DNA of 64,000 nucleotides from Melampsora larici-populina 98AG31 (Eukaryota; Basidiomycota; Pucciniomycetes; Pucciniales; Melampsoraceae). A program made the position numbers and the translations under genes. The first letter of the stretch is position 1; every line of letters begins with the position of its first letter. The stretch lies in the NCBI RefSeq assembly GCF_000204055.1, contig NW_006768807.1:634893-698892 (forward strand). The letters are read 5' to 3'. The notes beneath the pieces were generated by a model. It saw only the letters and a list, made by a program, of their open reading frames with translations, was not told where the DNA came from and did no database searches. Of this stretch, positions 1-12,212 are shown one piece after another.

Positions 1-59
1 GATTGGCATTAGAAAAGTTTGCATAATGTTTCAGTTTTCAATCAAATTCAAAGTGTTTC

Positions 60-1080
60 ATGGCTCTATTATTCATCAAGTTTAAAAGAAGAACAAGAAC
101 AAAACGTATTGAGATTATTAGTGAATAAATTAGGAGATTGAGAAAACACAGTATGTTAAGTTGTTATCTTTCACAAATCTTACAATTACATCTGGTAATG
201 AAATCTATAATCACACAAGGAATCTCAGGATTAATGTTCAAATTTGAAGATTCTAATAAAGATGAAAATGTCACCAATTCCAAAAATTGAAAAGCATTAT
301 GTAAAGTTCAAGATCATTTGTATTATGGTACTATTGCATTAAATCAAATCACTCTGGGAAAAGATGAAGATGAATCAGTTGCAAAAAATAATTGAAGTTT
401 ATTTTGAATTGTTTAAAGGGATTTTAGGAAAAACAGAAAAAGAATAAGGAGAAGAAGAAGGGATAGAAAGGAATGAAAAATCAAATGAAGAAGAGATTGA
501 AGCAAATGAAATAAAGCAAGAAGAAAGATTGAAACAAAATAGGGGTAAAAAGGAATTAGAAATAGGGATCAAGGAAGACTTAATAATCAAAGAGCATAAA
601 GCAAATTATTAAGTGCAATCTTCACTGGAGTATATTGTTCATTACCTGATGGTAAGATTGATGATGATGGATTGAAGGATGAGATTTGAAATTTATTCAA
701 GATTTTATATTCTACTAATTCATCTGTTTTTAGACAATCTTTAACATTAATTTATCATTTAATCAAGTTTCATCAATTTTTGATCAAGATTTCTCAACAT
801 CCACTTTTGTGAATCTTTTGTTTAAAGCCCTTAAAAAAGATCAATGCATGCAAATAGTTGAAAGTTTGGTAAGAAGGATCCTTCAGGGGTTGATCTTTGA
901 TCAAGCTCCATTTATTTGTTCTGCTTTAGTCTTAGTTGGTTATGTAAGTGGGATCCTTCTTAATTTTTATTTATCAATTTCAAGATTAACATACTTTTTT
1001 ATTGAAGATGTCAACTTTTGCTCACTGATTGTTAATCATCTCCTTGATTTTTCAAGCTTATTTACAATCTAATCCTACCA
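60..1080 (+). pseudogene. Relic of a MAK21/NOC1/CEBPZ-family gene
   Basis: Short stretches in different frames read in the order expected for the CBF/Mak21 domain of the NOC1/CEBPZ family, which acts in 60S ribosomal subunit assembly in the nucleolus. Visible blocks are LVNKLGD near 130, LYYGTIALNQ near 320-350, IEVYFELFKGIL near 390-430, LLSAIFTGV near 605-630, and NLLFKALKKDQ followed by APFICSALVLV near 810-940. The blocks are separated by frameshifts and in-frame stops (for example TGA straight after the LGD block and after DEI near 686), so no functional protein can be made. The 5' end lies outside the window. It is probably a captured or duplicated gene copy that has decayed. The family call rests on the order and spacing of the blocks. 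Confidence 0.7.
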
Positions 1081-1396
1081 TTTCTCCTTTGCCACCAAAT
1101 GCAATGGAAAACCATGTATGTGGTAAGATCTATCAAACTGTTTAATAAGATAATCAACTTTACAACATCTCACAAATCAGTTCTCATTTTGAAAACCCAA
1201 AACAATTAAACTATTTGGATTTAGTAAGTTTTGGTGTCTTATATGAATTCAAAAGCCATCTTCAATTCATCAACAATATATTTCAAGTTATATAATCAAA
1301 TCTCAATTTGGATTCAATCCATCAACCTTGCATCAAATCAAGAATGGTTAGAGTTCTATCTGTCAGTAATCATCTCAATTGTTAAAACATATCAAA

Positions 1397-1450
1397 TCAT
1401 CATAAACATCAAAGGAGAACTATCAATTTGAACAAAACTGGACAAAACCC
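1397..1450 (+). other. Candidate third Helitron 5' end
   Basis: A TC dinucleotide preceded by A at 1396 is followed 36 nt later by CAAAACTGGACAAAAC (1433-1448). The same 16 bases occur 33 nt from the 5' end of the Helitron at 14811, and a weaker version sits 33 nt from the 5' end at 47099. The terminal bases (TCATCATAAACATCAAAGG) only partly resemble TCATTCAAGTTAAAGG. If real, a third cargo Helitron starts here, contains the Harbinger insertion, and ends in or near the gap at 12213-12924. Confidence 0.35.
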
Positions 1451-1699
1451 CTTACCTGCTTGAAAATTTGATAGTTTTGATTACTTAATGTTTCTGACTC
1501 TTCATGATGGTACACACTCCCAATGACAGCTTTGACTTGGCTTGCGTCTTCACTCATTTCCCAACTACCACCTAATTGAAGACTTTTTTTCATCAGTATT
1601 TACTTCATCAATCTTCTTCTCCTTCGAAGCGAACTCAATCTACTTCTCATTCTCAATCTCAACCTAAACCTCAACCAAAGTAAGTCTTTTCTTTCAAAC

Positions 1700-1799
1700 N
1701 NNNNNNNNNNNNNNNNNNNNNNNNNNNNNNNNNNNNNNNNNNNNNNNNNNNNNNNNNNNNNNNNNNNNNNNNNNNNNNNNNNNNNNNNNNNNNNNNNNN
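1700..1799. other. Assembly gap (100 N)
   Basis: Exactly 100 N, the usual placeholder for a gap of unknown size. Confidence 0.99.
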
Positions 1800-1963
1800 C
1801 TTTGATTATCTTTAATCAAACTAATCCGATCACTTTCTTATCCATTTCAAATCATTGCCATCTATAGTCCTCAACTCTTATTCTACACAGGTAACGGTTA
1901 CTTCAACATCAATACATCAAACTTGAGTTTGATTAACTTTTGCATTCTTTATTTCTCTTCAAT

Positions 1964-2166
1964 AGGTGGTGTCAAACTAGGAAAAGTTGAAGTTTTCAAA
2001 ATAAAAATTTTGAACCGTGTAATTAAATACATGTGATACAGTTTCAACTGTGTATTTTCAGTTTCAACTTTGTATGTATTTGGAGGGTGGCCTCCCTCGG
2101 GCTTCACCATTTGTGAAGAAACAAAAAAGGGCTGATGCCCCCATCCTTAATAAATCAACACCTACA
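1964..2166 (+). repeat. Harbinger left terminal inverted repeat
   Basis: It matches the complement of 6341-6544 with only a few differences, for example near 2057 (TTTTCAG versus TTTACAG) and near 2096 (CCCTCGGG versus CCTTCGGG). It contains a short internal direct repeat around CAGTTTCAACT. Confidence 0.9.
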
Positions 2167-2205
2167 CCGGGAAACGCGCCAGCAACCACCTCTCCTCGAT
2201 GTGAT

Positions 2206-3840
2206 ATGCCTCGAATCACTCGTCGCCAAACCGTTGTATCAGAAATTCGCACCGCCCTGGATGCTCTTGACGATAATGATCCAACGATTACATTCCCCCT
2301 CCGGTCCAGCCTATCAACATTTTCTCATGCGATGGCGGGGTCTTCGATTGCACAACTGGCTGTCTGCTTACATATCAAATCATCTCGTGTTCTCACAGTC
2401 TCCTGCATCATAATGACTGTTTTCAGCTTAGCAATGCAATGGCTAGAAAACACATTTAATGATTCAGACAACCAGCTCGTATTTCTTTTTCAACTCTGGC
2501 ATCAAGAAGAAGTTGAATACTTACTCGGTCAGCTACACGCGGCTCAAACCCAACGCTATCTAGTACCACGAGGGCCACCTGCACGAGGACCACCCGATGG
2601 ACGCTTTGCCCTCCTCTTCAATGAGCGAAGCTCCGTGTTTAGGCACCTGGTTAGTATTTCTTCGGTATCTCAAACTCGGGTCTTGATGATTGATGTGATC
2701 AAAGTCATATGTTGATTTCTTAGGCAAGGATGCAAAAGGAAACTTTTGTGAAGTTACTTCACATGATTGGCGGGCATCACATCTTTCAGAACAGATCTCC
2801 CAGCTCGCCACAGGCCCCACCTGAGTGGCAACTCTTGGTCGCTCTGGCGTATCTCGGGTTGACTGGAAATGGTGCTAGTCCTAGGATGCTTGCCCTGGGT
2901 TTTGGTATATCAGGTAAGTAAATTTTACTTTCCATTCCCTTTGTCCAACGGCAATTGCTAACCTCACTTCTCAATTCTCGTAGAAGGTAGTATTTATAAT
3001 TATACAACTCGATGTGTTATAGCAATCCTTTCGTTGAAGGATCGCTTTTATCGATGGCCCGACCAGACAGAACGCAGCAAAATCAAAAAGGCGTTTGGGC
3101 GGCATAGTTTTTTTAAAGGATGTGTTGGTGTCATAGATGGGACACTGGTTACTCTTGCTACAGGTCCTGAGAAAAACATTGAGGATTACCGAACTCGAAA
3201 ATCAACGTATGCATTGGATTCAATGCTTGTTTGTGATCATCGCAAACGGATCATCTACGCGACTCATGGGTGGTGCGGAAGTGCCCATGACTCACGAGTT
3301 TTTCGTAATTCAAAGGCAAGTGTATTCAACTCAATCATGTACACCATTAAGGCTGATGAATCTCTTTCTGAACAGCTCTCAAGGAGCCCTCAACATTTCT
3401 TCGGCGAAGGTGAATATCTGCTGGGCGATTCAGGTTACCCTTCAAGGAAAAATTTAGTTTCAAATTTCAAAAAGCCTCGACATATACCCCTTCCAGCAGC
3501 CCAAAACCACTTCAACAATGCGCTCAGCAAACTTCGATATGTGATTGAGCACACAATCTTACTGTGGAAGGCTCGGTGGCAGTTTGTGAGACAGTGTCGA
3601 GTGGTACTGAAAGGTGTTCGATCAGCAAAGCGACTTAACTATTTTTTGAGTGCCACAGTAGTTCTACACAACTTCCTGATCGATGTCCAAGATTCTCAAA
3701 TCCTTCAAGATTTAGGACACAATGGTTTTGATTTTGATGAAGGTGATGATGGCGGATCCGAAGCTATTGATGATGATGTCATAGAATCAGATGACACTCG
3801 TGCAGCTCTATTCACTCAATTCCAACAATTGTATCATTAG
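2206..3840 (+). CDS. Harbinger transposase (DDE_Tnp_4 type)
   Basis: This is the nuclease that cuts and pastes the transposon. I read three exons, 2206-2649, 2724-2913 and 2984-3840, giving 496 residues. Both introns (74 and 70 nt) have GT/AG ends and joining them keeps the frame. The start is the ATG before PRITRRQ, just inside the left repeat. The catalytic core is visible: VIDGT (first Asp, about residue 263), the GSAHDSRVF box, GDSGYP (second Asp, about 360) and VIEHTI (Glu, about 400), followed by LLWKARW. The segment before intron 2 (LALGFGIS) resembles the helix-turn-helix that precedes the DDE domain. The C-terminus is acidic. No lesion is visible, so it may be active. It converges with the accessory gene on the other strand. 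Confidence 0.88.
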
Positions 3841-4338
3841 TTGTTATTAATTGTAATTACATATCAATGAAAAGAAATCAATGATTTTGTTCGCTTTTTC
3901 ATCCTTGGTTGTGGATCGATGTCACTATCTACCTGGTGAAGTAACTCGAACAGAGTTACTCATATTTGCTAAATAAGCGATCGATTTTGAAATCATTTGG
4001 TTTTCAACATCAAAACATGATCGATTATAAATGCAAGGTTTTATATTTGAGCATAGCATTGGTAATTTCATTACTTCATTTTTGAGAGATGATACAATCA
4101 TGTTTTTGCTGGTATTTGAGACCCACAAATCCAACCTTATCACGAGAAAAAAGGAGAGGTACAACCATCAAAGCACACAGGATAAAATTTTTCATAACAT
4201 CATATTTCAGTAGTCATAGAATCGATCGTTTAAGGATAATCGAATACGTTTATATTGAAAGGAAAATACTCGTTAGCAAATTTTCGATTTTGCTTAGAAG
4301 TCGGGGATTGTACATGACAAGCTGACAAGCTCCTCGGC
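3841..4338. other. Spacer between convergent Harbinger genes
   Basis: AT-rich sequence between the two stop codons. It presumably holds both polyadenylation regions. No gene is seen. Confidence 0.5.
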
Positions 4339-6231
4339 TCAATCACTATCACTGTCGTTGCTGTCATAATCCATTAAAGCATCTAAATCGGGTCTAGACT
4401 CTGACCGATGTTCAAAAAAGTCACAGATCAATCAGTGATCTCAATCCGATTCAAGACAAAGGTTGACTTACTTTGTTTTTGGTTTTCAATCAGACGCTCT
4501 GCCAAGTTGGTAGCTTCTGTGGAGGACATTCCCGTCTCCATCAATTCACGTATAGTCTTAGTAGTTAGCTCAAGATCACGATAATCATTCTCAGATTTCT
4601 GCTTGTGAATTAACAACTGAAGCTCCCACTTCTCACGGCGCAACTGCATCTTCTCGCGCTTCTTGGCGATTTTGTCACGTGGTGGGGGTTTGGGGTTTGC
4701 CAAATTCGTGATGGCAGATGAGATAGTTTTCATTGAACTAGACATCTCTTGGCCAATCTTAAGTGTTCCAATAGCCGTCTTGGAATGAGCTTGAATAGCT
4801 CGTTCGCGTTGTTCATAATTTTCATCCGCCTTTTCACGTGCTTCAGATGTGTTGATCTTGAGTACAGACTTGCTTGGCGATTGAGCCCTAAAGCCAATTG
4901 ATTTTAAAAAAGAGCCTGATGGCCGTCGCTTTTTGACTATAACGTCGCTGTGTGAATCGAAGGAATCTTCTTTGATGCTATCGGTAGACTCGCGGCGATG
5001 CTTTCGGGATTGGGTGACTTTTGGTTGATCTGCATTTTGGATGGCCGCCATCAGGTTATCGCGTTGTAGAGGGGCTGGTAGGTTGAATGAATCATCATTG
5101 GTATCAGATGGGTCAAAGAGGTCACTAAAATCTGGGTTGTCGATGTTTTGTTCCACATCTAAGACGTCTTGATTGGCCGTACGGAGCTGGAAAGCATCGC
5201 GGATATCATTCTCGTTTACGTCGTCCACGAGGTCTATCTCATCAAAGGGCATGGCTGATGGTCGATCACCCATGATTTGGTCCAGTTCGTAGAATGATGG
5301 GCATATCCCCTCGATTTGGTCTATATATACAAGATGTGAGCCACAGTATCGGTTCAAATTCAACAAGATATACATACCGGAGAATGATTTCTCTCCTGAG
5401 ATTCCAATTAGTCCCCCGCCAGTTTGCTTGGTCCTCTCTAGAGCTTCTCGATACCTATCCTCTAACGAGTGCATCTAAATTTTGAAACTACATTAGTATA
5501 CACGTTTTGCTACTTCCAATACGATAGTGACAAACTTGTTGAACCACTGAATTTCCATCGCACCCAAAGATTCCATTTTGAATCAAGAATTGCGAGATAT
5601 CTTTGGCTATCACATTCTTCTTGGAACCCTTTTCGCGCCATCTGTTGTAATTACCGGGGATGAGGACCCATTGGATTAAGATATCGCTAGCCGATTCGCC
5701 ATTCAAATTCTTATGTCTTGCCCAGTGGCGGTGAAAATCGTCTTTTGAGTTGGTCGGCGTGCAATTAGGAGATTTTAACGTGGCGGTATCCTGCACTGCT
5801 GAATTGGTCTTATTGGCCTTTGGCTTGCGTCCTCTTTTACCTTTGACTAGGACAGGTGATGGGGACGTATAAGTCGTTGGCTGAGTATTCATGCTACCGG
5901 GCTGGTTAGGCGGTGGTTGATTGGGGTAATGAGGCTGATCTTGGACGGCAGAATTTCCGTGGGCAATTGCTGATGCAGGGGGAGTGCTGATGTGATGACT
6001 TTGAGGGAATCCTCCAAAATTTCCATCTGAAGATCCGTGGAAAATAAAGGGCGTTTGCGGCATTGGACCAGACATGTGATCAAACAGTTCAAACCCGTGA
6101 TCAAATTGGGGAAAATGTTGTGGTGGTCCAGTTTGGTGGTCATGAGAGGGAGGATCGGGGTTGTAGCCATAAATTGGAGGTAGAGGTTCTGATGGAAAGC
6201 ATCCCTCAGGGGATGGTACGTAATAGTTCAT
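4339..6231 (-). CDS. Harbinger accessory DNA-binding protein (Myb/SANT-like)
   Basis: This is the second protein of PIF/Harbinger elements, which binds the transposon ends and helps bring the transposase into the nucleus (family knowledge). Exons read 6231-5536, 5474-5321 or beyond, and 4400-4339. Introns 5475-5535 (61 nt) and 4401-4471 (71 nt) are clear. A third possible intron, 5321-5377 (57 nt), is in frame without a stop, so the protein is 567 residues spliced or 586 unspliced. The first about 130 residues are rich in Pro and Asn, then comes an AT-hook-like KGKRGRKPKANK (about 130-141). After that a trihelix/SANT-like part carries ILIQWVLIPGNYNRW, followed by a charged coiled-coil-like tail (KKREKMQLRREKWELQL) and a short acidic last exon ending DSNDSDSD. 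Confidence 0.8.
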
Positions 6232-6340
6232 TAGAGCTCTTTAGCGTTGAGACTTGGAAGAGATGGCCATCTATGGAAGTACTTACAAACACGGCCTCAA
6301 GAGACCTGTCCCAACGCGCTTTACCCTGCCCCAGTGTTCT

Positions 6341-6544
6341 GTGTAGATGTTGATTTATTAAGGATGGGGGCATCAGCCCTTTTTTGTTTCTTCACAAATG
6401 GTGAAGCCCGAAGGAGGCCACCCTCCAAATACATACAAAGTTGAAACTGTAAATACACAGTTGAAACTGTATCACATGTATTTAATTACACGGTTCAAAA
6501 TTTTTATTTTGAAAACTTCAACTTTTCCTAGTTTGACACCACCT
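6341..6544 (-). repeat. Harbinger right terminal inverted repeat
   Basis: Complement of 1964-2166. Similarity stops just inside TGTAGATGTTG. It is followed by the AAT target duplicate at 6545-6547. Confidence 0.9.
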
Positions 6545-7523
6545 AATAGGTTCCGAGTTCACCTACTAAGAAGATCAACCTATCGCATCCTACTATCATC
6601 AACTCAAATTCAAATTCTCCAACTATGATTCATCCACCTCAACAAACCAAGATGATAATCAAAAAAAGTTTGTATTCTGATCCATCAAATCTAAATGCAT
6701 TCACATTCATCAAGGAAACTAATTTTCCTAATCACCCTTCTTGTGTCCATTCCATTTAGAAACCTAAACCAAAAACCCATCCAAAAACAAAACATCAAAT
6801 TAAACAGCACCCCAGCACATCCAAAAGTTTCTTATCAATCTTGATTTCTTTATTCTTAAGGATCTCAATTTGTTATCTTGCATTTGAATACTTTTCTTTT
6901 TGTCCAAAAGATCCGACTCAAAACCCATTAGTTTGTTCAAGTGTAGCCAAATTACATTGGGCCCTATCACCACATCTTTCACCTTACAAACAAAGATTTA
7001 ATTGCAAGATTCATCAACCTATCCAAGCCAAAGTGTCACCGATTTGGACCCAACAAGTTTTACGTGTTTGGAATAACTTGTTTGTCCTACAATCAGTAAA
7101 GATTCAAACTCTCAATCTTTGTTAGTTTGAGCCTTTTTTATCTCTCTTCCATACAGTCGCTTCCTCTCCTTACCTCTTCATTCGATGTCTGACTCTGCTT
7201 TTTTGGCTCGCTACTTTTCCTTGACAGAGTTGAACCCTACATCTAGATAGATATTCTCCCGATCATCATGACTGGATCAGCGCGAACTTTGGCTCACAAT
7301 GCTAACCGTACAAACGGTGATCTCAATAATCGAGAAAATTTCGCACAGTACGCCAAAATTGAAGAACTAGAACTTGATGGAAAATTAAAACCTTTGATTG
7401 GATAATTTAAAAGATTGTTATGAATCTAAACTTTTACCCTACTTAGACGTTATTTCAAATCGGTTTAAAAATCATCTAAAAGTATCGAAAAAATCAAAAT
7501 TCATTAAACGATTCAAACAGAAC

Positions 7524-7543
7524 TCATCGATCGATCGATCGAT
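7524..7543. repeat. (ATCG)n microsatellite
   Basis: About four and a half copies of ATCG in a row. Confidence 0.8.
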
Positions 7544-8681
7544 AACATAAAATCACGAAGCAAGACTACTGTCTCTTTCGGATGCATCATTTTATTGTGA
7601 GTTCCTTAAAACACCTTATACCCCACATAACTCACTTACTCCATTACCACATATGATTTCAAGATCAACTTCACTGACTGTCCTTGATGTTTCATCTTAT
7701 AAACTGCTTGCTTTACCGACTGAATTAGAAATGATCGCTACACTTCAACAACTAACTTGAAGAATTAGGTGTGGAAGGGAATCCATTAGCCGATGCACTT
7801 TCAAGTACGATACAAAAAGATGGTTCTTCTTCACTTGTAGCTTATCTTCAAGACTCATGTCCAGTACCATTACCACCATCTAAAAGATCAGAGTTTGATT
7901 GATCTCGAATGTTCAGTTGTATCAGAACTACAATCAAATTTAAACACCCACGAAATCACAAACAAAACCTTTGGAATGATGTGTCATAAGGGCATCAACT
8001 TGGGAATCTCAAAAAGATTCAATTTTACAACAATTCATCCAATATGGCGCAGATGTGTTTACAGAATTTAAGCTATGAAGGCTATGAATGTGTATAGTTT
8101 CCCAAATCTAGGCCTAGGGCTGGGATCTGAACAACATAGGTGTGTTTTTCTTGAAAATTGTATGTAGGTTTTTCTTCTTTTTGATTTGCATTGATTTGAT
8201 TTGGATATAACTGTGAATAAACAAATATTGTCATGTAAGTCTCAATCTTCAATTGGAGCATTAGAATGTGGTATCAATGTACCTTTATCAGTTGATGTGA
8301 TAAGTAATTGTCTTTTGTTCAAATTTAGTCATGATCCCACTGTTTGAGAATTCTTTTTGAATCCTAATTCATTTGATTTTGACATAGGTCAGTTCTGTTT
8401 TGACACTTACTTAATCAAAGTTTATTTATTGATGGTCTTCTTCTTCTTTTTCTTGATAGATGGGATTTACCTCAAACATCCAATTCTCAAAATGTGCCTG
8501 AAGGCTTTCAAATGATTTGGAATACTTATAAATCTAACTGATTTGATGAAGAATCTAAATTGATTTACAATTGATTTGAAGTTGTTAGAGCTAGAGGTAG
8601 AAAAAGATGTATGTCAGGTCAATTTATATCATTTTGATTGGTCTATTTGTGTTTCTAATCAATCTTGAAGTTTAAAACTTC

Positions 8682-8709
8682 ATGATATATATATATATAT
8701 ATATATATA
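8682..8709. repeat. (AT)n microsatellite
   Basis: About 13 uninterrupted AT units. Confidence 0.9.
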
Positions 8710-11700
8710 CCTGTAAATGTATATAAACTTTACAATATTGTCTTTTCTTTTTGATTGTAATCTTGGTTTGATGTCACAATAAATGATTTCTTAGGGATTC
8801 ATACTTCAAAACCAAATCAAAACTGAAAAGTGTTACCTCAATTTCTTATTGTTAGAAACTCATTAAAGACATATACTACATAAGTTTTTGGAACATTCAT
8901 TGTTGCAAAGCAATGAGAACATTACAAAACTAAAAAAAGTCAACTTAAATTCTTCAATGATTATAAAAAAGTAGGAAAAAGGTATATGTAATAACAATTG
9001 TTCCAATTTATTTTTTGGTATAGTGTAACAGATTGTCCTGAGCTCACTGGAAGAGAAAGAATAAAAATTGATCATGGTACAGTTGTGGTTATCAATAAGT
9101 GTGATCTCTCCATAGTATTATCTGTTCAGTGTATTCCTTTCAAAGACCTGACTCCCAAACTTAGAGCTCAAATGATAATTATTTCAAATACAGACCCTTT
9201 AGAAAGCAAGAGAAATTTTGATTCTCTTGATACTTATATGTCCTTACTCAAAATTGTCTTCAAAGGACTTAACTTCAAATCATATCATCATTCCAATCAT
9301 CAATTGAATCTACCAAATTAGCATCTTTGTCTTCTTCTTTACCTTTGATTGTCTGTTTCATTGCCCCCATTTCATCATCAGAATCTTCAATTTTGAATCC
9401 ACCCACCAAGAACCTGAGGAGGGAGTTCCTGATGCAAGAAACATTGCAAGCTTAGGTAATATTGTAAGATTCTATGCGGAGACAAATGCCTGAGAATTAA
9501 AGGTGAGTCTGCACTTTGCACCTACAATGCAGAATATCACCATCTATTACTGATGTATAATTGGTCAGGTAACACATGTACATTTAGCAAAAAAGCAGCG
9601 GCAGGTATGGAGAAGAAGAAGACAGATTAATTTGCTGGTACTCAATGGGGGCTAAGTTTGAGACAGGCGTAGGCCATGCAGTGTCTTCATATTGTAGTGA
9701 AGTGTTTCTTCTTGTGTGTCACAAGCTGTCTATAGTGTAATAATAGTGTCATGAATTGCACATGCCTTGACTTGGAGTTCTGCAGGAGTGTGGTGCAGCA
9801 CAGGTATGCAAGACATGATCAGTGATTTCAGGGGCAAGACAGCAAGGACTGATCCGCCCAATACCTTGTCTTACTTAAATCTTATCTACATAACTGATCA
9901 AATTCAATTAAACTTAATTCCAATCATTAAAAAGACGTAGCAAAATGAATTCAATCCGGGTTTCCTTAAATATTGAAAACCTAAATTAATTGAATTCAAG
10001 AAAGAGATCATCAAACATCAAACATCAAGTTTGGTTCAAATAGAAAGAAATTGTTCAAGTTTGATGGTATGAAAGTCATTTGATTGAAACATTTAATCAT
10101 CTCATGCATGTTTATGTAAAACCCCAAGTTCAATTGATCTTGACAAAATTAAATGAATACTGTGAAAGACAACAAACTAAAGTAGAAGTAGAAGTAAAAG
10201 ATTTGAAAGATGTCTAAGCATGAAGAAGTTCAAGAACCTCTCAACATGAAAGATTTTAGTGATTTTGTTTTTGTGGCAACCATCAATTAGATTTTCTTCA
10301 GTTGATAAAAGATGAAGAAGAACAAGAAAAACTGAAACCTACAAAATGAGAAGAAGAATCAAGTCAAAGAAAGAAACAAAGATCAACAGGCAAACAGCAA
10401 GTGATTGGATCAAATTAGAAAGGTATCAAGAAGTAGGATGTTTGAACATGAAAAAATGGACAAAAGCCAACTAAATAAATTGATTCATTAATTTAAAACA
10501 AAACAAAGAGAATTCAAAAGACTTGTATGAAATGACAAATGACAGAAAAATCAAATTGATGTGAACCAAAAGAGAAAGGTTAATCTAAAAGTTGAAGAGA
10601 TGGTTTAAAAAGAATGAAACTGTTGAATTGAACTCTATGGAATCTAAACTAGAAGATATCAAATTGATCATCAAGAAATCTAAAGAGAAATCCAAATTAA
10701 AAGTGATTGAAGTGGAATTAAATCAAATTAAAGAATTTGAGATGGATCAGTTTGAGGATGAGATGAAGGTTTTAGAAGACATTTGAGTTCTGTTGGACAA
10801 TTATGTGGTGGAAGTTCAAGCCGCACTTGGCCCTGGGTTTACTTGGTTAGAAGATGTGACTTATAAAATTTAGTCTTTCTTTCCTCCTTAAAAAACATCA
10901 AGAACACTGATGAGTGAAGTCTTTGGAATCAGGGGGGGTTCAGGTTATATGTCAAACAAATGTAAAGAAAGGTGTCAAGAATTGATCTTGAATGGAAAAG
11001 ATCAAGGCGGATTAAAGTTGAGAATTTCCAGAGTTTTTTGAAAAGATTAAAGAGACTTATAAATTGGTTTTAGATGAAGGTAGAGTGTTTCATTGGAAAT
11101 TGAATAGGTTGAGGGTTAGGTATGTTGACAGGTTGGAAACGGAAAACAGTTGGGAGGAGAGAGAGATATATAGTTGGGAGGAGACAGATGAACAGTTGGG
11201 AGGAGAGAGATGAGCTTTAGGGTAGGTTTTTGAAAGTTTTTGAAAGGTTTGGAAGTTGGAAAGAGGAAGTTGAAGGGGTTGGGGGTTTTGACGACTTTCT
11301 TGCAAAAGTAAACATTTTGATTTGGTTTGATTATTGATTGCAGATTTGTGTTTGGCTTTTACAGATAATTGAGTATGGGAGTATGATTCTATATAAAAAC
11401 AAAAAACTTGATGATTTGTTAGATTTTTTTCATTGAAACCATTCACCACTCATCCTGATGAATTTTTGAAATCTCCATAAAAAGAAATTCAATTTATTTA
11501 TTTATTTTTACATATAATTTTTAATGATGTTATATTTTTATTCATAGCCATCATTCAGTGATGTGATTGAAAATCATTTAGGCCTACCTCCAATCTATCT
11601 TGCAAAATGAAATTGAATCAATTCATGATCAAATTGATTTGGCTTTAGATGATTTTTTATTGATAGATAGCTCAACATAAGATGATGATGACCACCTCAC

Positions 11701-12212
11701 AATATCTGTGATTTATTTCAGTGCTCAAAACAAACTGTGTGAAGTGAGCCTTTGAGATTTTCAAGTTCAAAAGCTGTATTGATGTCCGTAATCATTCTAC
11801 AAACAGGTCTGTCAATTGATTGGAGCATGAATGATGGTGGCGATACTTTGGATAAGTGATTCAATTTTTTAAGTCATCTATCATAGCTCATGGACTCTTG
11901 ATATAACTGACACTTCAATTCTTCATTGACCTCATCTACATTGTAATGTCAAAATGTGTGAGAAAAAAGTTCCGGGAATGCTTATTTAAAGATTTGGCAT
12001 GAGTGGTGCTTCACCCAAACTTCAAGTTGATCAACAAATAGATCAATCAGTGATATAATTCAGTTGCAGCATATCTGAATTTTGAAAGTCCAACAGCCAA
12101 CTTACAGCAAATTGTCAAATTGACATCTGCACATTGATTGATTTGAGTCAATTGTTCACCATCTTTGAAGCAACCAGTTTATTTTCAATTGCATCAAGCA
12201 TGAGGATCAGAA

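Larger units (their letters stand above)
1081..1963. other. AT-rich stretch without a recognisable gene, contains a gap
   Basis: No intact gene is visible. The stretch has only short open frames with the AT-rich, TGA-rich texture of the flanking relic DNA. Bases 1700-1799 are N. The sequence on both sides of the Harbinger insertion is of the same type. Confidence 0.5.
1964..6544 (+). mobile_element. PIF/Harbinger DNA transposon, apparently complete
   Basis: The element is 4581 bp with inverted ends of about 203 bp that are nearly identical, beginning AGGTGGTGTCAAAC and ending with its complement. A 3-bp direct repeat AAT (1961-1963 and 6545-6547) flanks it. It holds the two convergent genes typical of Harbinger: a DDE transposase on + and a Myb/SANT-like, AT-hook-bearing protein on -. 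Both have full reading frames once short introns are removed. The near identity of the ends and the open genes point to a young insertion. The usual PIF target is TWA, so the AAT repeat is a small deviation. Confidence 0.9.
6548..12212. other. AT-rich decayed gene-like DNA, up to the gap
   Basis: No intact gene. Coding-like patches are broken by TGA/TAA and frameshifts. A 45-codon open stretch starts at ATG 7268 (MTGSARTLAHNANR), with further readable patches at 7400-7480, 7740-7910 (EELGVEGNPLADAL), 8460-8630 (WDLPQ...FEVVRARGRKR), 8998-9321 (VVVINKCDL, weakly GTPase-like), 10592-10786 (Lys/Glu-rich) and 10920-11040. I cannot assign these to families. Texture and base composition match the cargo of the Helitrons at 14811 and 47099, so this may be the body of a third such element. 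Confidence 0.5.

Noticed and set aside
8460..8630. TGA read as tryptophan (altered genetic code)
   Set aside because: TGG is used in the same patches, and frameshifts and TAA stops also occur. Mutational decay explains it better.
8998..9321. GTPase gene based on VVINKCDL
   Set aside because: A single NKxD-like motif without the P-loop or other G motifs is not enough. The surroundings are decayed.
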